DNA of 64,000 nt from Chryseobacterium sp. OV279. Its GTDB lineage: Bacteria > Bacteroidota > Bacteroidia > Flavobacteriales > Weeksellaceae. The translations under genes were made by a program, and so were the position numbers. This document shows, in pieces, positions 34,101-44,364 of this stretch. The notes below the pieces were generated by a model. It worked only from the letters and a program-made list of their open reading frames with translations. It was not told the origin of the DNA and made no database searches. Positions within the stretch are counted from its first letter, which is position 1. Each line of letters begins with the position of its first letter. The stretch covers positions 411,280 through 475,279 of the forward strand of contig NZ_FQUD01000002.1 of NCBI RefSeq assembly GCF_900128945.1, given 5' to 3'.

Positions 34101-36377
34101 ATGAGTATACCTCAAGCAATTACAGAAACGATTACTCTTGCAGACGGCAGAGAAATTACAATTGAAACAGGAAAATTAGCAAAACAGGCTGATGGTTCTG
34201 TAGTCGTAAAAATAGGCGGAACAATGCTTTTAGCAACGGTTGTAGCCAGTAAAGAAGCAAAAGAAGGTGTAGATTTTCTACCTTTAACAGTTGATTACAG
34301 AGAAAAATTCTACGCAGGAGGTAAGATTCCTGGAAATTTCTTTAGAAGAGAAGCCAGACCATCAGATCAGGAGATCTTAACGATGCGTTTGGTAGACAGA
34401 GTTCTTAGACCATTATTCCCTGAAGATTTTCATGCGGAAGTTCAGGTGATGATTTCATTAATTTCTTATGACGGAGAGTCGATTCCTGATGATTTAGCAG
34501 GTCTTGCAGCATCTGCAGCAATCGCTATTACAGATATTCCTTTTAACGGACCAATGTCTGAAGTGAGAGTAGTAAGAATCAACGGTGAACTTTCTGTGAA
34601 CCCTAATTATGCAGATCTTAAAATTGCCGACCTTGACATCATGGTGGGAGCAACTAAAGATTCTATCGTAATGGTAGAAGGGGAAATGAAAGAAATTTCT
34701 GAGCAGGAAATGCTTGAAGCAATCCAATTCGCTCATGTAGAAATTAAAAAACAAGTTGAAGCTCAGGAAAGATTAGCTGAAAAAGTAGGTAAATCATTCC
34801 CAAAAAGAGAATATAGCCACGAAAATCACGATGAAGCTATCCGTGAGAAAGTGTGGAAAGAAACATATGATAAAGTATATGAAGTTGCTAAGCAACCTTC
34901 AGCAAAAGAAGAAAGAGGTGAAAAATTCAAAGCTGTTTTGGCTGAATTTTTAGCTCAGTATGTTGAAAATGCTGAAGAATTAGAAAGAGTAACCCCTTTC
35001 GCTAAAGTATATTTCCATGATGTAGAGAAAGAAGCGATGCGTCAGATGATTTTGAATGACAAAATCCGTCTAGATGGTCGTGATCCTGAAACAATTCGTC
35101 CAATCTGGAGCGAAATCGATTATTTACCGGGAGCTCACGGTTCTGCCATTTTCACAAGAGGTGAAACTCAATCTTTAACAGCAGTAACGTTAGGTTCTGT
35201 GAAAGATGCGAACATGGTAGACAGTGTAATGGTAAATTATGACGAAAGATTCTTCTTACATTATAACTTCCCTCCGTTCTCAACGGGTGAAGCAAGACCT
35301 TTAAGAGGAACTTCAAGAAGAGAAGTAGGACATGGAAACCTGGCTCAGAGAGCTTTGGCAAACATGATTCCTGAAGAAAATCCTTACACGATCCGTATCG
35401 TTTCTGATATTTTAGAATCAAACGGTTCATCTTCTATGGCAACTGTTTGTGCAGGAACTTTAGCATTGATGGATGCAGGTATTCAGATTACAAAACCAGT
35501 TTCTGGGATTGCAATGGGATTAGTAACAGACGTTAAGAGTGGAAAATTCACTGTACTTTCTGATATCTTAGGTGATGAAGATCACTTGGGAGATATGGAC
35601 TTTAAAGTAACGGGAACTGCAGACGGAATTACTGCTTGTCAAATGGATATCAAAATCCAGGGATTATCCATGGATATCATGGAGAAAGCTCTTTTACAAG
35701 CTAAAGACGGAAGATTACATATTCTTAATAAAATCACTGAAACAATTGCGGTACCAAGAGAAGACGTGAAACCTCACGCTCCGAAAATGGTAATGCTTGA
35801 GATTTCTAAAGATTTCATCGGTGCTGTTATCGGACCTGGTGGAAAAATCATTCAACAACTTCAAAAAGATACAGATACTGTTATTGCTATTGAAGAAGTA
35901 GGAGAAATCGGAAGAATTGAGATCTCTGGTGTAAGCAGGGAGAAAATCAATGCAGCGATTGCAAGAATCAACGAGATTACATTTGTACCGGTAGTAGGGG
36001 AAGTGTATCAAGGAAAAGTGGTAAAAGTAATGGATTTTGGAGCTTTTGTAGCGATTGCAAAAGGAACTGAAGGATTACTTCACATTTCTGAAATCGAATG
36101 GGCTCGTCTTGATAAAGTACCTTACAACGAAGGTGACGAAGTAGAGGTGAAGTTTATGGGTTACGATGACCGTAAGAAAATGAAACTTTCAAGAAAAGTT
36201 TTATTGCCAAGACCTGAAAGAACTGAGTCTAAGCCAAGACCAGAAGGAGACAGACCACAAGGTGATAGAAGACCTCAAGGTGACAGAAGACCGGAAAGAC
36301 AGGACAGACCTGAAGGTGACAGAAGACCTGAACAGGCTCCAAGAGACAACAATCAGAACCCTTCAACTGAAGCTTAA
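34101..36377 (+). CDS. pnp: Polyribonucleotide nucleotidyltransferase
   Basis: 758 residues. PNPase degrades RNA phosphorolytically from the 3' end. Two RNase PH domains (first about 10-145, with '[20 protein letters not shown]'; second about 320-545, with '[20 protein letters not shown]' and '[20 protein letters not shown]'), a KH domain ('[20 protein letters not shown]') and an S1 domain ('[20 protein letters not shown]') are complete. After S1 comes a low-complexity tail of about 45 residues rich in Arg, Pro, Gly and Asp (repeats of 'RPQGDR'), probably disordered and RNA-binding. Confidence 0.98.
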   Translation: MSIPQAITETITLADGREITIETGKLAKQADGSVVVKIGGTMLLATVVASKEAKEGVDFLPLTVDYREKFYAGGKIPGNFFRREARPSDQEILTMRLVDRVLRPLFPEDFHAEVQVMISLISYDGESIPDDLAGLAASAAIAITDIPFNGPMSEVRVVRINGELSVNPNYADLKIADLDIMVGATKDSIVMVEGEMKEISEQEMLEAIQFAHVEIKKQVEAQERLAEKVGKSFPKREYSHENHDEAIREKVWKETYDKVYEVAKQPSAKEERGEKFKAVLAEFLAQYVENAEELERVTPFAKVYFHDVEKEAMRQMILNDKIRLDGRDPETIRPIWSEIDYLPGAHGSAIFTRGETQSLTAVTLGSVKDANMVDSVMVNYDERFFLHYNFPPFSTGEARPLRGTSRREVGHGNLAQRALANMIPEENPYTIRIVSDILESNGSSSMATVCAGTLALMDAGIQITKPVSGIAMGLVTDVKSGKFTVLSDILGDEDHLGDMDFKVTGTADGITACQMDIKIQGLSMDIMEKALLQAKDGRLHILNKITETIAVPREDVKPHAPKMVMLEISKDFIGAVIGPGGKIIQQLQKDTDTVIAIEEVGEIGRIEISGVSREKINAAIARINEITFVPVVGEVYQGKVVKVMDFGAFVAIAKGTEGLLHISEIEWARLDKVPYNEGDEVEVKFMGYDDRKKMKLSRKVLLPRPERTESKPRPEGDRPQGDRRPQGDRRPERQDRPEGDRRPEQAPRDNNQNPSTEA

Positions 36378-36716
36378 GATTTAAATCTCATATATAAATG
36401 AAATCCCTCAATTTGAGGGATTTTTTTTGGTTAAAGTGATAAAGATCCGGTTGTTGGTAATCGCAAAAGCACAAAGGTTTTAAAAATGATTACATTTTTA
36501 AGTTGCAATAAAATCGAAGATTTTTAGCAAGGGTGACAATGAGATTGCTTCGTTGCTGTGCTCCTCGCAATGACAACGGTGTACAATTTTATCGTAGATA
36601 AAATCCTACCGCCTTATAAACAGTATATTGGTGAATTTTCCTTTGCGTCGTTGCGTTTCAAACAATTGAGCACGAAAAAAAATATATTTTTCACAGCTCT
36701 GTTTTTCATCATTCCA
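36378..36716. other. Gap with pnp terminator and dispersed repeat
   Basis: No gene. It contains the pnp terminator (36401-36428) and at 36541-36616 a copy of a dispersed repeat ('gagattgcttcg', 'ctcctcgcaatgaca', 'gtgtacaattttatcg') also present at 55066-55138. Confidence 0.7.
36401..36428 (+). terminator. Terminator of pnp
   Basis: Stem AAATCCCTCA/TGAGGGATTT with a 3-base loop and eight T. Confidence 0.92.
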
Positions 36717-39131
36717 TTACGCTCCGATTCTCTGTTTCAGATCATCTGCACCGCCTGTTTTTCTTGGTTGTGCATTTTTAGACGAACCGAAATTGTACGT
36801 ATAAGAGATCGTTGCTACTCGGGAATCTCTTTTTACCACGAAGTTCTCTACATAATTATTAAAGGTGGTCTGTGCTTTCGGATTGCTCGTAAAGAAGATA
36901 TCATTGAATGAAAGTTTCAGAACACTGTTGTTTTTAAATTTCTTCTGAGCCCCGATATTCAGATACCAGTTCGGCTGTACATCCATATAGGCATAGACTT
37001 CTCTCGCACGGTAGTTTCCGGTCAGTTCAGCGGTGAAACCATTCCCCAGTTTAAATGAATTGATACTATTGAGATTAAAAGTGAAATTTCCCTTATTATT
37101 GATCTGCGTTCCCGAAACATTTCCGGTATAAGATCCGTAGTAGAAATTCGCGCTGTTGTTCATATCCCACCACTTCGTCACTTTCACGGGAGCGATCAGA
37201 TACAACCCGAAATAGGAAGCCGAACTTAAATTTTCATTGGTCTGAACAGTAATATTTTCTCCGTTTTCAAAGACAGGTTTGATGACATCTGTAATGTTGT
37301 TATCTGTTTTGCTATAACTTAATGTGGCGAAATATTTACTGTTTAAGCTATACGTCAACTCATAATTCATCGTGGTCTGTGGATTCAGCTCCGGGTTTCC
37401 GGCCTTGTAAGTCGTAGGATCCAGATAAAACTTGAATGGATTTAACTGATTGTAGCTCGGACGTGTAATTCTTCTGCTGAAATTGATTTCCAGATTGTTT
37501 TTATCCGTTATATCATAAGAGAAAACCGCACTTGGAAAGAGTTGGGTATAATTCTTTTTGTTCACCTGATTGGTCGTAAGCTGGGTTCCCGTTACGTTTG
37601 TATTTTCAACTCTTAAACCAAATGTTGCACTGAATTTATCCCACTTTTTAGAAGCATTTCCATACACCGCATTGATGTTTTCCTCATAAATAAAATGGTT
37701 GGTTTTATTAAGATCTAGTTCTGGAACGCCTGAGCTTGCATTAAAGAATTTCAGGTCATTGTCCGCTTTCACAAAGCTGGTCTTGATTCCGGCTTCCAGT
37801 TTCCATCTTTTTTTCAGGTTTTTCGTTAAATCAGATTTTAAAGAATAAATATTTAGATTTCCGCCGATGTCACCTTGTAGAATATCAAGATTAGTAAGGT
37901 TCCCGGATGCTTCGTAATTTCTTGTTTCAAAATTTTGGAGTGAGGTATTCGAATAATTAATAAAATCAAAATCAGTCGTGATTTCCGAGCCTAATGAATC
38001 AATGGTGTACTTATGATTCAGGTTGAATGAAACGTTTTTCCAGTGGTCATGAGAACGGTTCTGCGTAGTAAAACTGCCGTCAGGTTGATGATCATTTCCC
38101 AGAATCAGACTTGAATTGTCACCTTTCGGATCAAACCTATTGCTTATAAAACCTACGGAAAAGCCCAAAACATTTTTATCATTCATATAATAATCCATTC
38201 CTGCTTTTGCAATATGATTTCTGAAGTTGAATTTTAGAAAATTGTCCTGCAGATAAGCTTTCTCGAATGTTCCATTGGTGTAGAAATTTCTGTCTAAAAC
38301 CAAATGATTATAAAATTCTCTGTACGCAAAGCTGTAATTAGCAAAAACATTCACCTTTTTATTTCGGTGGTTGATGCTGAAACTGTTATTGTTTTTAATG
38401 AATTTTCCTGTTCCCAAAGCAGTGGAAACGCTTCCGTTCGTTCCTTTTCGCTGATCTTTCTTGAGCTTGATATTAATAATCGAAGTTCCTGCTGCATCAT
38501 ATTTGGAAGACGGATTGGTGATGAACTCTATTTTATCAACGGTTGAGGAAGGAATTCCGCGCAGATAAGCTGCCAGGTCAGATCCCGTCATCGGCGTATT
38601 TTTTCCGTCGATTTGTACCAGAAGATTTCCTTTTCCCCGGAGGCTGATGTTGTCATTGCTGTCTACATTCACGCCCGGAGCTTTTTCCAGGACTTCAAAA
38701 GCAGAATTTCCCGTGCTGGCAATGCTGTTTTCAACATTGAGGATCATTTTTCCATCCTGTCTTTCGATGTAAGGTTTCGTCTTGGTAATGGTCACTCCTT
38801 CAATAGATTTTATATTGAGATCAATGGGAGAGAGCGACTTGTTTTCTGCGATTTGAATCATGTCAGACTGATAGACTTCACTGCCGTTTCTGTTGATCTT
38901 TAACCTGTAATTTCCTGTTTTAAGATCATTGAAACTGAATTTTCCATTCTGTTCTGCAATTTCTGTTTTGACTAATGCATTTCCTGAGTCAAACAGATTG
39001 ATTTCCAACTGCTCGGTTTTCTCACCACTGATCGTTCCCGACAATGAAAAATTTTGCACACTCTGTGCTGAAAGCAGACTACTGAACAAAGTCAGCGTCC
39101 ATGCCAATAGGAGTAAAAATAGTTTGACCAT
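36717..39131 (-). CDS. Outer-membrane beta-barrel protein with plug
   Basis: 804 residues. Signal peptide 'MVKLFLLLLAWTLTLFSSLL' (cleavage near LSAQS), a carboxypeptidase-regulatory-like beta domain (about 28-108), a TonB-type plug ('EVLEKAPGVNVDSNDNISLR', 'VDKIEFITNPSSKYDAAGTS') and a long barrel of the outer-membrane beta-barrel family 3 (PF14905) type. No N-terminal TonB box was identified, and the ligand is unknown. A MarR gene lies 11 bases upstream on the same strand, so this protein is probably induced by the MarR effector. Confidence 0.9.
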   Translation of the reverse strand: MVKLFLLLLAWTLTLFSSLLSAQSVQNFSLSGTISGEKTEQLEINLFDSGNALVKTEIAEQNGKFSFNDLKTGNYRLKINRNGSEVYQSDMIQIAENKSLSPIDLNIKSIEGVTITKTKPYIERQDGKMILNVENSIASTGNSAFEVLEKAPGVNVDSNDNISLRGKGNLLVQIDGKNTPMTGSDLAAYLRGIPSSTVDKIEFITNPSSKYDAAGTSIINIKLKKDQRKGTNGSVSTALGTGKFIKNNNSFSINHRNKKVNVFANYSFAYREFYNHLVLDRNFYTNGTFEKAYLQDNFLKFNFRNHIAKAGMDYYMNDKNVLGFSVGFISNRFDPKGDNSSLILGNDHQPDGSFTTQNRSHDHWKNVSFNLNHKYTIDSLGSEITTDFDFINYSNTSLQNFETRNYEASGNLTNLDILQGDIGGNLNIYSLKSDLTKNLKKRWKLEAGIKTSFVKADNDLKFFNASSGVPELDLNKTNHFIYEENINAVYGNASKKWDKFSATFGLRVENTNVTGTQLTTNQVNKKNYTQLFPSAVFSYDITDKNNLEINFSRRITRPSYNQLNPFKFYLDPTTYKAGNPELNPQTTMNYELTYSLNSKYFATLSYSKTDNNITDVIKPVFENGENITVQTNENLSSASYFGLYLIAPVKVTKWWDMNNSANFYYGSYTGNVSGTQINNKGNFTFNLNSINSFKLGNGFTAELTGNYRAREVYAYMDVQPNWYLNIGAQKKFKNNSVLKLSFNDIFFTSNPKAQTTFNNYVENFVVKRDSRVATISYTYNFGSSKNAQPRKTGGADDLKQRIGA

Positions 39132-39142
39132 TGTTTTATTTT

Positions 39143-39577
39143 TTAGTGTTTTTTACAGTTTTCTGATATTTTTAGGAGAGCATTATTCATGATTTCCATT
39201 TCTTCTTTTGAGACATTCTGCAGGGCGGTTTTTCGATTGCCTTCTACCAGTTTCTGAACATCTTTGATGATCTTTATCCCGGATTCGGTGACTTCAAGAT
39301 TGGTTTTTCTGCGGTCTTCCGAATGGATAGTCCGGATCACATATGCTGATTTCACCATCAGATCAATAATTCTTGTCACCGAGGCATTGTCCTTAAAAAC
39401 CAGATCCCCGATTTCGTTCTGTGTAATTCCCGGATTTTCCAGAACAGCTTTGATAATCAGCCACTGATCGATCGTGATCGTGAAACCATTAGCCTTAAGC
39501 TGACGCTGTGCATAATTTCTATAAGACCTGATTGCTTTATCTATATTGTAGAATATGATTGAATTTAATTTTTCCAT
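39143..39577 (-). CDS. MarR family transcriptional regulator
   Basis: 144 residues from ATG 39577 ('MEKLNSIIFYNIDKAIRSYR'); the frame reaches a TTG at 39610 inside the operator, which is not credible. The winged helix is 'PGITQNEIGDLVFKDNASVT' followed by 'RIIDLMVKSAYVIRTIHSED', with the wing 'DRRKTNLEVTESG'. It likely represses its own operon with the outer-membrane protein gene. Two overlapping palindromes lie 28-49 bases upstream. Confidence 0.9.
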   Translation of the reverse strand: MEKLNSIIFYNIDKAIRSYRNYAQRQLKANGFTITIDQWLIIKAVLENPGITQNEIGDLVFKDNASVTRIIDLMVKSAYVIRTIHSEDRRKTNLEVTESGIKIIKDVQKLVEGNRKTALQNVSKEEMEIMNNALLKISENCKKH

Positions 39578-39604
39578 GTTTTCCGTATTGAGTTTAAAAT
39601 GATT

Positions 39605-39626
39605 TATCAATTATTGATATATCAAT
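39605..39626. promoter_or_regulatory. Probable MarR operator
   Basis: Two overlapping palindromes, TATCAAT-T-ATTGATA (39605-39619) and ATTGATATATCAAT (39613-39626), directly upstream of the MarR ATG. MarR proteins usually bind such AT-rich palindromes. Confidence 0.65.
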
Positions 39627-39732
39627 TAATTTGTAGTGAGTGTTTTTATTTTGTTACAGATTGGTGAAAATATTTTTTGTATAAATCAAAAAAACTGCAT
39701 GAACTGCAGTTTAATTAGTAATAGAAAAAGAA

Positions 39733-39799
39733 ATCTGCTTGATCTGTGTAATCTGCGTGGGCTCATTATTTTCCCGCAAATCACACAGATAAAGCAGAT
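39733..39799. terminator. Long hairpin after the ABC/peptidase gene
   Basis: ATCTGCTT and ATCTGTGT pair with ACACAGAT and AAGCAGAT across a 30-base centre. It lies downstream of the leftward ABC operon and probably terminates it. The sequence belongs to the 'atctgtgtaatctgcg' repeats common between genes here (compare 31325). Confidence 0.6.
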
Positions 39800-39832
39800 G
39801 TTTGTGGATGAAATTGATGAAGATGGAATGTT

Positions 39833-42800
39833 TTATAATGTTTTGAAAAGCCTGTCTATCTGATTTCTTGTGTTAGCATCCGGAGATACTTTATAAAATT
39901 CATTAAGTAGATCCATAGAAGATGGTTTCTTCGGATAATGATTGTGTTGAAGGAAATTTTTTAACGCTTCATTCACTTTTTCTTCCCCGATGAGTTCGCT
40001 TAATTTGACCATAGCGACAGCACCCTTTGAATAGGCAATATGAGCCATATCTCCTGTCACTCTGTAGATCGGGCGGTTTTCAGACAGACCTTTCTCGTTA
40101 TCATAAATCTGCTGATGCATGGTGAGCCTCTCCTTCATTTTTTCTTTGCCGTGCATTTTTTTGTAAAGCATCATTTCCGTGTACATCGCAAGTGTTTCGG
40201 AAAGCATGACCGCTCCTTCTCTGTCATCCGGATTGATCTGACTGTTTCCCCACCACAAGTGAGAAAGCTCATGTCCGGCCAGTTCATTGATGACATCCTG
40301 TTCTTTATCAGCGTGGATATTGGCGTGGAAAATCATATCCTCCGGCATAAATATCGCCGATGGATAGGCTGTTGCTGCAAAACCTCTGGTGAAAGAGGAG
40401 ATTTCAGCAAAACTGACCGTTTTAAAAGGATATTTTCCAAAATTCTGTTCACAGTAATCCAGCGTAATTTTTGCATTTTCAAGAAGATGATCTGCGTTTT
40501 CGAAATGCTTTTTATGATAGAAGATATTGATGGTAATGCCTTTGTATAAAACACTTTTCACCTGATAGTCTGCAGAAGAAACCGCAAACCTGAACGGAAT
40601 ATTTTCCGCTTTGTACTGAAAATAGTTTCGCCCCGACTTCTTCCATTTTTTAACCAGATCTCCGGTGCCAAGGGCCGTCTGATCACCTTCCGTAGAAACC
40701 GTCATGTCTAAATTGATAAAATCCTTTTTAAAGACCTCTGGAGCTTCCGGTTTTTTCAGCTCTGCGAGTTTTCCCAGGTTGTTTTTCTTCCGCAACTGCT
40801 CGTCTTGGATTTCTTCATCTTTCTGATACCCGATCACAGGATAATATCTGCTGATCCGCATAAAAGAGCCATTTTCTATCACGGCATTGAAAGACTGATG
40901 CCCGTTAACTGCATACCATTTATAAGAAAGCTTGAAGTTAAGGTGAGCAGTTTCTCCGGGTTTAATGGCTTGTTTTAAATGAACCTCAGAAATGTTGTCA
41001 TTAATTTTAACCGTCTCGGAACCTGTCTGAAAAACGGCGGATTCTGTCATAAGATCAGGGTTAAAATTAATCAAGACCTTATCAATAGGATGACCAGTAA
41101 AATTGGTCAGGACATATTTTCCTGTAATCTGGTAGGAGTTTTCGGAAGGATTCAACGTAATCTCAGTGATTACATCAGTGATTTCCGGCTGAGGCGTGTT
41201 TTCATACTTCTTAAAAACTTTTTCGTACTGAACGGCCGTTGCTATGTCTTTCTCTTCATTTTTAGGAATATAACCTGTCATAAACAGAGTTCCTGCAAAA
41301 ATGCCGGAAATAAGCAAAACAAGGCTGGGAATAAGGGGGATCAGATTAAATTTTTTCGATCTGATCGCTTGATCTATCATCCATAAAAATGAAATGATTC
41401 CGGCTCCGAATAAAAGCCTTTCCGCAAAGGCATACAGATAAATGCCATAACCATTAAAATCACTGTAACTCCCTTTAAAGTCTGAAAATACTCTGAATAA
41501 AGGATAAGGAATGATCTTCCCGGATGCAGGACCGGCCAATAGAAATACCGCCAGAACGGAAATGCCCAGAGCAATCAATTTATTTCTGATCGCATGATTG
41601 ATCAGAAGGATGAGTCCTGAGAAAAGAATCAACGGAAATGTATTGAAAAGAAAAACGCCCAGATAAGCATTCCAATCAATGTGAAGATATTGATACATGG
41701 TCTGAAAGACAATCCCCTGAACGATTAAAATTCCGGTAAAAAAGAACAGCAAAACACAGATAGAAATGAAATGCCCCGAAAGTCTGATTTTTGAGAAAAA
41801 CGTACTGTCTTCAATCAGCGAAAATCCGGATGAACGGCTTCTCCAATACAGGTCATTGATGAAATAAGCCACAAGAAGAAGTCCAAACAATGGAAAGTTT
41901 TCTGAAATAGTGGTTGCCATAAGACCTGAACCAGCATACTTCTGCGGAAGACGGATTCCTTTTTCGATCTCAGCGTACATTTCCATTCCGACGAAGAACA
42001 GTAGCAGGATGGAAACGGCAGGAATGGTGATACTTTTGAAGAGGTAGAGTAAGTCAATTTTCGCATAAGAAAGGATCGATTTAAAAGCATTTTTATGACC
42101 GAAATTCACCCGGGATATGGTGTACGCAAATGATGAACTGCTTTTAATTTCTAAACTTGAATTTACTTTTTTTACTTTTTGCTTTGAAACAGAGGAAAAA
42201 GAAAACAGCCGGTAAGTGAGCCAAAGAAATAACAAAGACGCCACTGAGAAAATGACCCTGTTGATGATTAAATATCCCGAAAATGGTACTAATGAAGCGT
42301 TTTTCTGATCTACAGAAAGTGTTCTGGCTTCAAAAAAATAGGATGACAGTCCGAATGGATCCAGGAAGGCAGAAACTTGCTGCGTTTCTATGGATTGAGG
42401 CAAACCTCCAGCCATAAACGGAGAGTTAGAAAATACCAGAACCACCATGTACAGGACATACAGTAGAAGTCCGGCAACGACAGCAAGCAGTTTCTTCTTT
42501 GCGATTAATGAAATCAGAAAGATAAAGCTGCAGACAAAAAAAGTGTTGATGAGACCAAAAATCAACATAGGATACAGATAATAGCTCAAATTGAACACAT
42601 CTTGCATTTCACTTCCGGTTCGTGTGACCTGACCAATGAGGAAACCCAGCATTAAAAAGGAAAAGCTGAAGAAAGTTTGCAGGAAATAGGTGCTGAATTT
42701 TCCGCTGAGATACGTCCATTTCGAAAAAGGAAACGAAAAGAGCACAAGATCAAATTTTGAATCCTGGTCCTTAAAAAGCAACTGTACGGCATAAATAACG

Positions 42801-43000
42801 GCTATAAATATGATCGAAAGACTCATCATTCCGGTCATAAAACCAATGGTGTACGGTGAATTGAGATAGATTCCGTCTCCAGCCGTCAGATTGAACTGGC
42901 TGCCGCAGAAAATACCGATGCCTGCTAAGAGTAAGGCGATAAGATAGGCTGCCCAGTGCTTGGTGATGCGTCTGGCTTCAAATAAAAATAGGGCGTTCAT
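39833..43000 (-). CDS. ABC permease fused to M1-type aminopeptidase
   Basis: 1055 residues. The N-terminal half (about 1-580) is an ABC-2-like permease duplicated in tandem, each half with about six helices ('LLFKDQDSKFDLVLFSFPFS'). The C-terminal half is a gluzincin peptidase with the zinc site 'NELAGHELSHLWWG' near residue 900 and 'LSETLAMYTEMMLYKKMHGK' with the third ligand. The usual GAMEN exopeptidase loop is replaced by 'RGFAATAYPSAIFM', so aminopeptidase activity is uncertain. It starts two bases after the ATPase gene. The pair may export and trim peptides, or use the protease domain for envelope quality control. Confidence 0.88.
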   Translation of the reverse strand: MNALFLFEARRITKHWAAYLIALLLAGIGIFCGSQFNLTAGDGIYLNSPYTIGFMTGMMSLSIIFIAVIYAVQLLFKDQDSKFDLVLFSFPFSKWTYLSGKFSTYFLQTFFSFSFLMLGFLIGQVTRTGSEMQDVFNLSYYLYPMLIFGLINTFFVCSFIFLISLIAKKKLLAVVAGLLLYVLYMVVLVFSNSPFMAGGLPQSIETQQVSAFLDPFGLSSYFFEARTLSVDQKNASLVPFSGYLIINRVIFSVASLLFLWLTYRLFSFSSVSKQKVKKVNSSLEIKSSSSFAYTISRVNFGHKNAFKSILSYAKIDLLYLFKSITIPAVSILLLFFVGMEMYAEIEKGIRLPQKYAGSGLMATTISENFPLFGLLLVAYFINDLYWRSRSSGFSLIEDSTFFSKIRLSGHFISICVLLFFFTGILIVQGIVFQTMYQYLHIDWNAYLGVFLFNTFPLILFSGLILLINHAIRNKLIALGISVLAVFLLAGPASGKIIPYPLFRVFSDFKGSYSDFNGYGIYLYAFAERLLFGAGIISFLWMIDQAIRSKKFNLIPLIPSLVLLISGIFAGTLFMTGYIPKNEEKDIATAVQYEKVFKKYENTPQPEITDVITEITLNPSENSYQITGKYVLTNFTGHPIDKVLINFNPDLMTESAVFQTGSETVKINDNISEVHLKQAIKPGETAHLNFKLSYKWYAVNGHQSFNAVIENGSFMRISRYYPVIGYQKDEEIQDEQLRKKNNLGKLAELKKPEAPEVFKKDFINLDMTVSTEGDQTALGTGDLVKKWKKSGRNYFQYKAENIPFRFAVSSADYQVKSVLYKGITINIFYHKKHFENADHLLENAKITLDYCEQNFGKYPFKTVSFAEISSFTRGFAATAYPSAIFMPEDMIFHANIHADKEQDVINELAGHELSHLWWGNSQINPDDREGAVMLSETLAMYTEMMLYKKMHGKEKMKERLTMHQQIYDNEKGLSENRPIYRVTGDMAHIAYSKGAVAMVKLSELIGEEKVNEALKNFLQHNHYPKKPSSMDLLNEFYKVSPDANTRNQIDRLFKTL

Positions 43001-43002
43001 GA

Positions 43003-43875
43003 CTAAGGTTTTTGAGTGAGTGTACGGAAGTAAACGTGCTCCAGAAGCGGATTGACTGCGTTGAAATCTTTCGGTTGGTCTTCTGAAAATACGGTAATAT
43101 GGAGTTCTCTTTCAATCAGCTGGCGGCTGATGATGTCGTGGCTGGAAAGGTAATGGTCCAGTTCGTTTGTGTCGATGGGTTTGGACCAGATCCTGTCTTC
43201 CAGTTCAGAAATCAATTCTGCGGGTTTTCCCTGTCTTAAAATCTGTCCGTTATTCATCACCGCCATTTCCGAGCACAGATTCCTGACATCTTCCACCAGA
43301 TGAGTTGAAAGGATGACGATAACCTCTTGACTGATGTCATTCAATAGCGAGTTGAAGCGGTTGCGTTCTTCGGGATCAAGGCCGGCCGTTGGTTCGTCTA
43401 CGATAATGATCTTAGGATTTCCAAGGAGCGCCTGGGCAACACCAAAACGCTGTTTCATTCCCCCTGAAAAAGTATGGACTTCTTTCTTCCTGAAATCCGA
43501 AAGATTAACTTTTTCCAGCAGGCCGAAGATCTGTTCTTTGCGTTCTGTACGGTCTGTAATCCCTTTTAACACAGCAATATGTTCCAAAAGATCATACGCA
43601 GAAACTTTCGGATAAACTCCAAAATCCTGTGGAAGAAATCCGAGGTTTTGTTTAATGTAATCGGGATCTTTTGAAACATCCTTTCCGTTGAAGATAATAT
43701 TTCCGGAAGTAGGTTTTTGCAGTCCCACAATGGTTTTCATTAAAGAGGATTTTCCGGCACCATTCGGACCCAATAATCCGAACATACCGTTCCCGATGTC
43801 GAGCGATATGTCTTTAACCGCTTGAAAGCCATTCTTGTAAATGAGGCTTAAATTGTTGATAGATAAAGTATTCAT
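43003..43875 (-). CDS. ABC transporter ATP-binding protein
   Basis: 290 residues. Walker A 'GLLGPNGAGKSSLMKTI', Q-loop 'LGFLPQDFGVYPKVSAY', signature 'FSGGMKQR', Walker B 'IIIVDEPTAGLD' and the H-loop 'ILSTHLVEDVR' are all intact. It drives the permease-peptidase fusion encoded next. The C-terminal about 70 residues form an accessory domain seen in ABC-2 type exporters. Confidence 0.95.
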   Translation of the reverse strand: MNTLSINNLSLIYKNGFQAVKDISLDIGNGMFGLLGPNGAGKSSLMKTIVGLQKPTSGNIIFNGKDVSKDPDYIKQNLGFLPQDFGVYPKVSAYDLLEHIAVLKGITDRTERKEQIFGLLEKVNLSDFRKKEVHTFSGGMKQRFGVAQALLGNPKIIIVDEPTAGLDPEERNRFNSLLNDISQEVIVILSTHLVEDVRNLCSEMAVMNNGQILRQGKPAELISELEDRIWSKPIDTNELDHYLSSHDIISRQLIERELHITVFSEDQPKDFNAVNPLLEHVYFRTLTQKP

Positions 43876-44160
43876 ATGATAAGGTTTGGATAATAGAAGG
43901 GTAAGGCAGACCGTTGTGGTTGCTTGTGTATAGATATGAGATTTCAGATATCAGACGTCAGATTTTAGACTGATACAATGTCAATGGTGAATTTGAGAAG
44001 CAAGAGGCAAGAGGCAAGAGGCAAGAACCAAGAATCAAGATTTCAGATACAGGATGATCATTCATTAGCTTAATGACTACCAACTAGCAACCAGCAACTG
44101 ACAACCAAAATTCATTCTCAAACTCTCCGACTCTCAAACACGAATCTAGCACCACGTAGT
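43876..44160. repeat. Repeat-rich gap with heptamer microsatellite
   Basis: No gene. At 44001-44028 is a heptamer repeat (CAAGAGG three times, then CAAGAAC). At about 44075-44140 is an inverted copy of the 'ttgctggttgctagttgg' and 'gagagtcggagagtttgag' repeat found at 11381 and 52385. Confidence 0.7.
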
Positions 44161-44364
44161 CTATTCCCTAAACTCCAAAATATCCCCGGGCTGACATTCC
44201 AGAATTTTGCAGATGGCTTCCAGGGTATCGAAACGAACCCCCTTTGCCTTGCCGGTTTTAAGAATGGATAGATTAACAGGGGTGATTCCTAATTTTTCTG
44301 CCAGTTCTTTACTCTGCATTTTTCGCTTGGCTAGCATGACATCTAAGTTGACTATGATTGGCAT
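44161..44364 (-). CDS. Small XRE-type HTH regulator (YozG-like)
   Basis: 67 residues, almost entirely a Cro/CI helix-turn-helix: 'MLAKRKMQSKELAEKLGITP' then 'VNLSILKTGKAKGVRFDTLE' and 'AICKILECQPGDILEF'. It overlaps the stop of the DUF2975 gene by one base. This gene pair is widespread in Firmicutes and Bacteroidota, and the small protein presumably regulates its own operon. Confidence 0.9.
   Translation of the reverse strand: MPIIVNLDVMLAKRKMQSKELAEKLGITPVNLSILKTGKAKGVRFDTLEAICKILECQPGDILEFRE

Noticed and set aside
39636..39863. 75-codon plus-strand frame next to the ABC/peptidase gene end
   Set aside because: It spans a terminator-like hairpin of the 'atctgtgtaatctgcg' repeat type and shows no protein-like features.
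41815..42090. Frames of 60-170 codons inside the ABC/peptidase gene, pnp, outer-membrane barrel and other large genes
   Set aside because: They are other-frame shadows of well-supported genes and have biased, implausible compositions.
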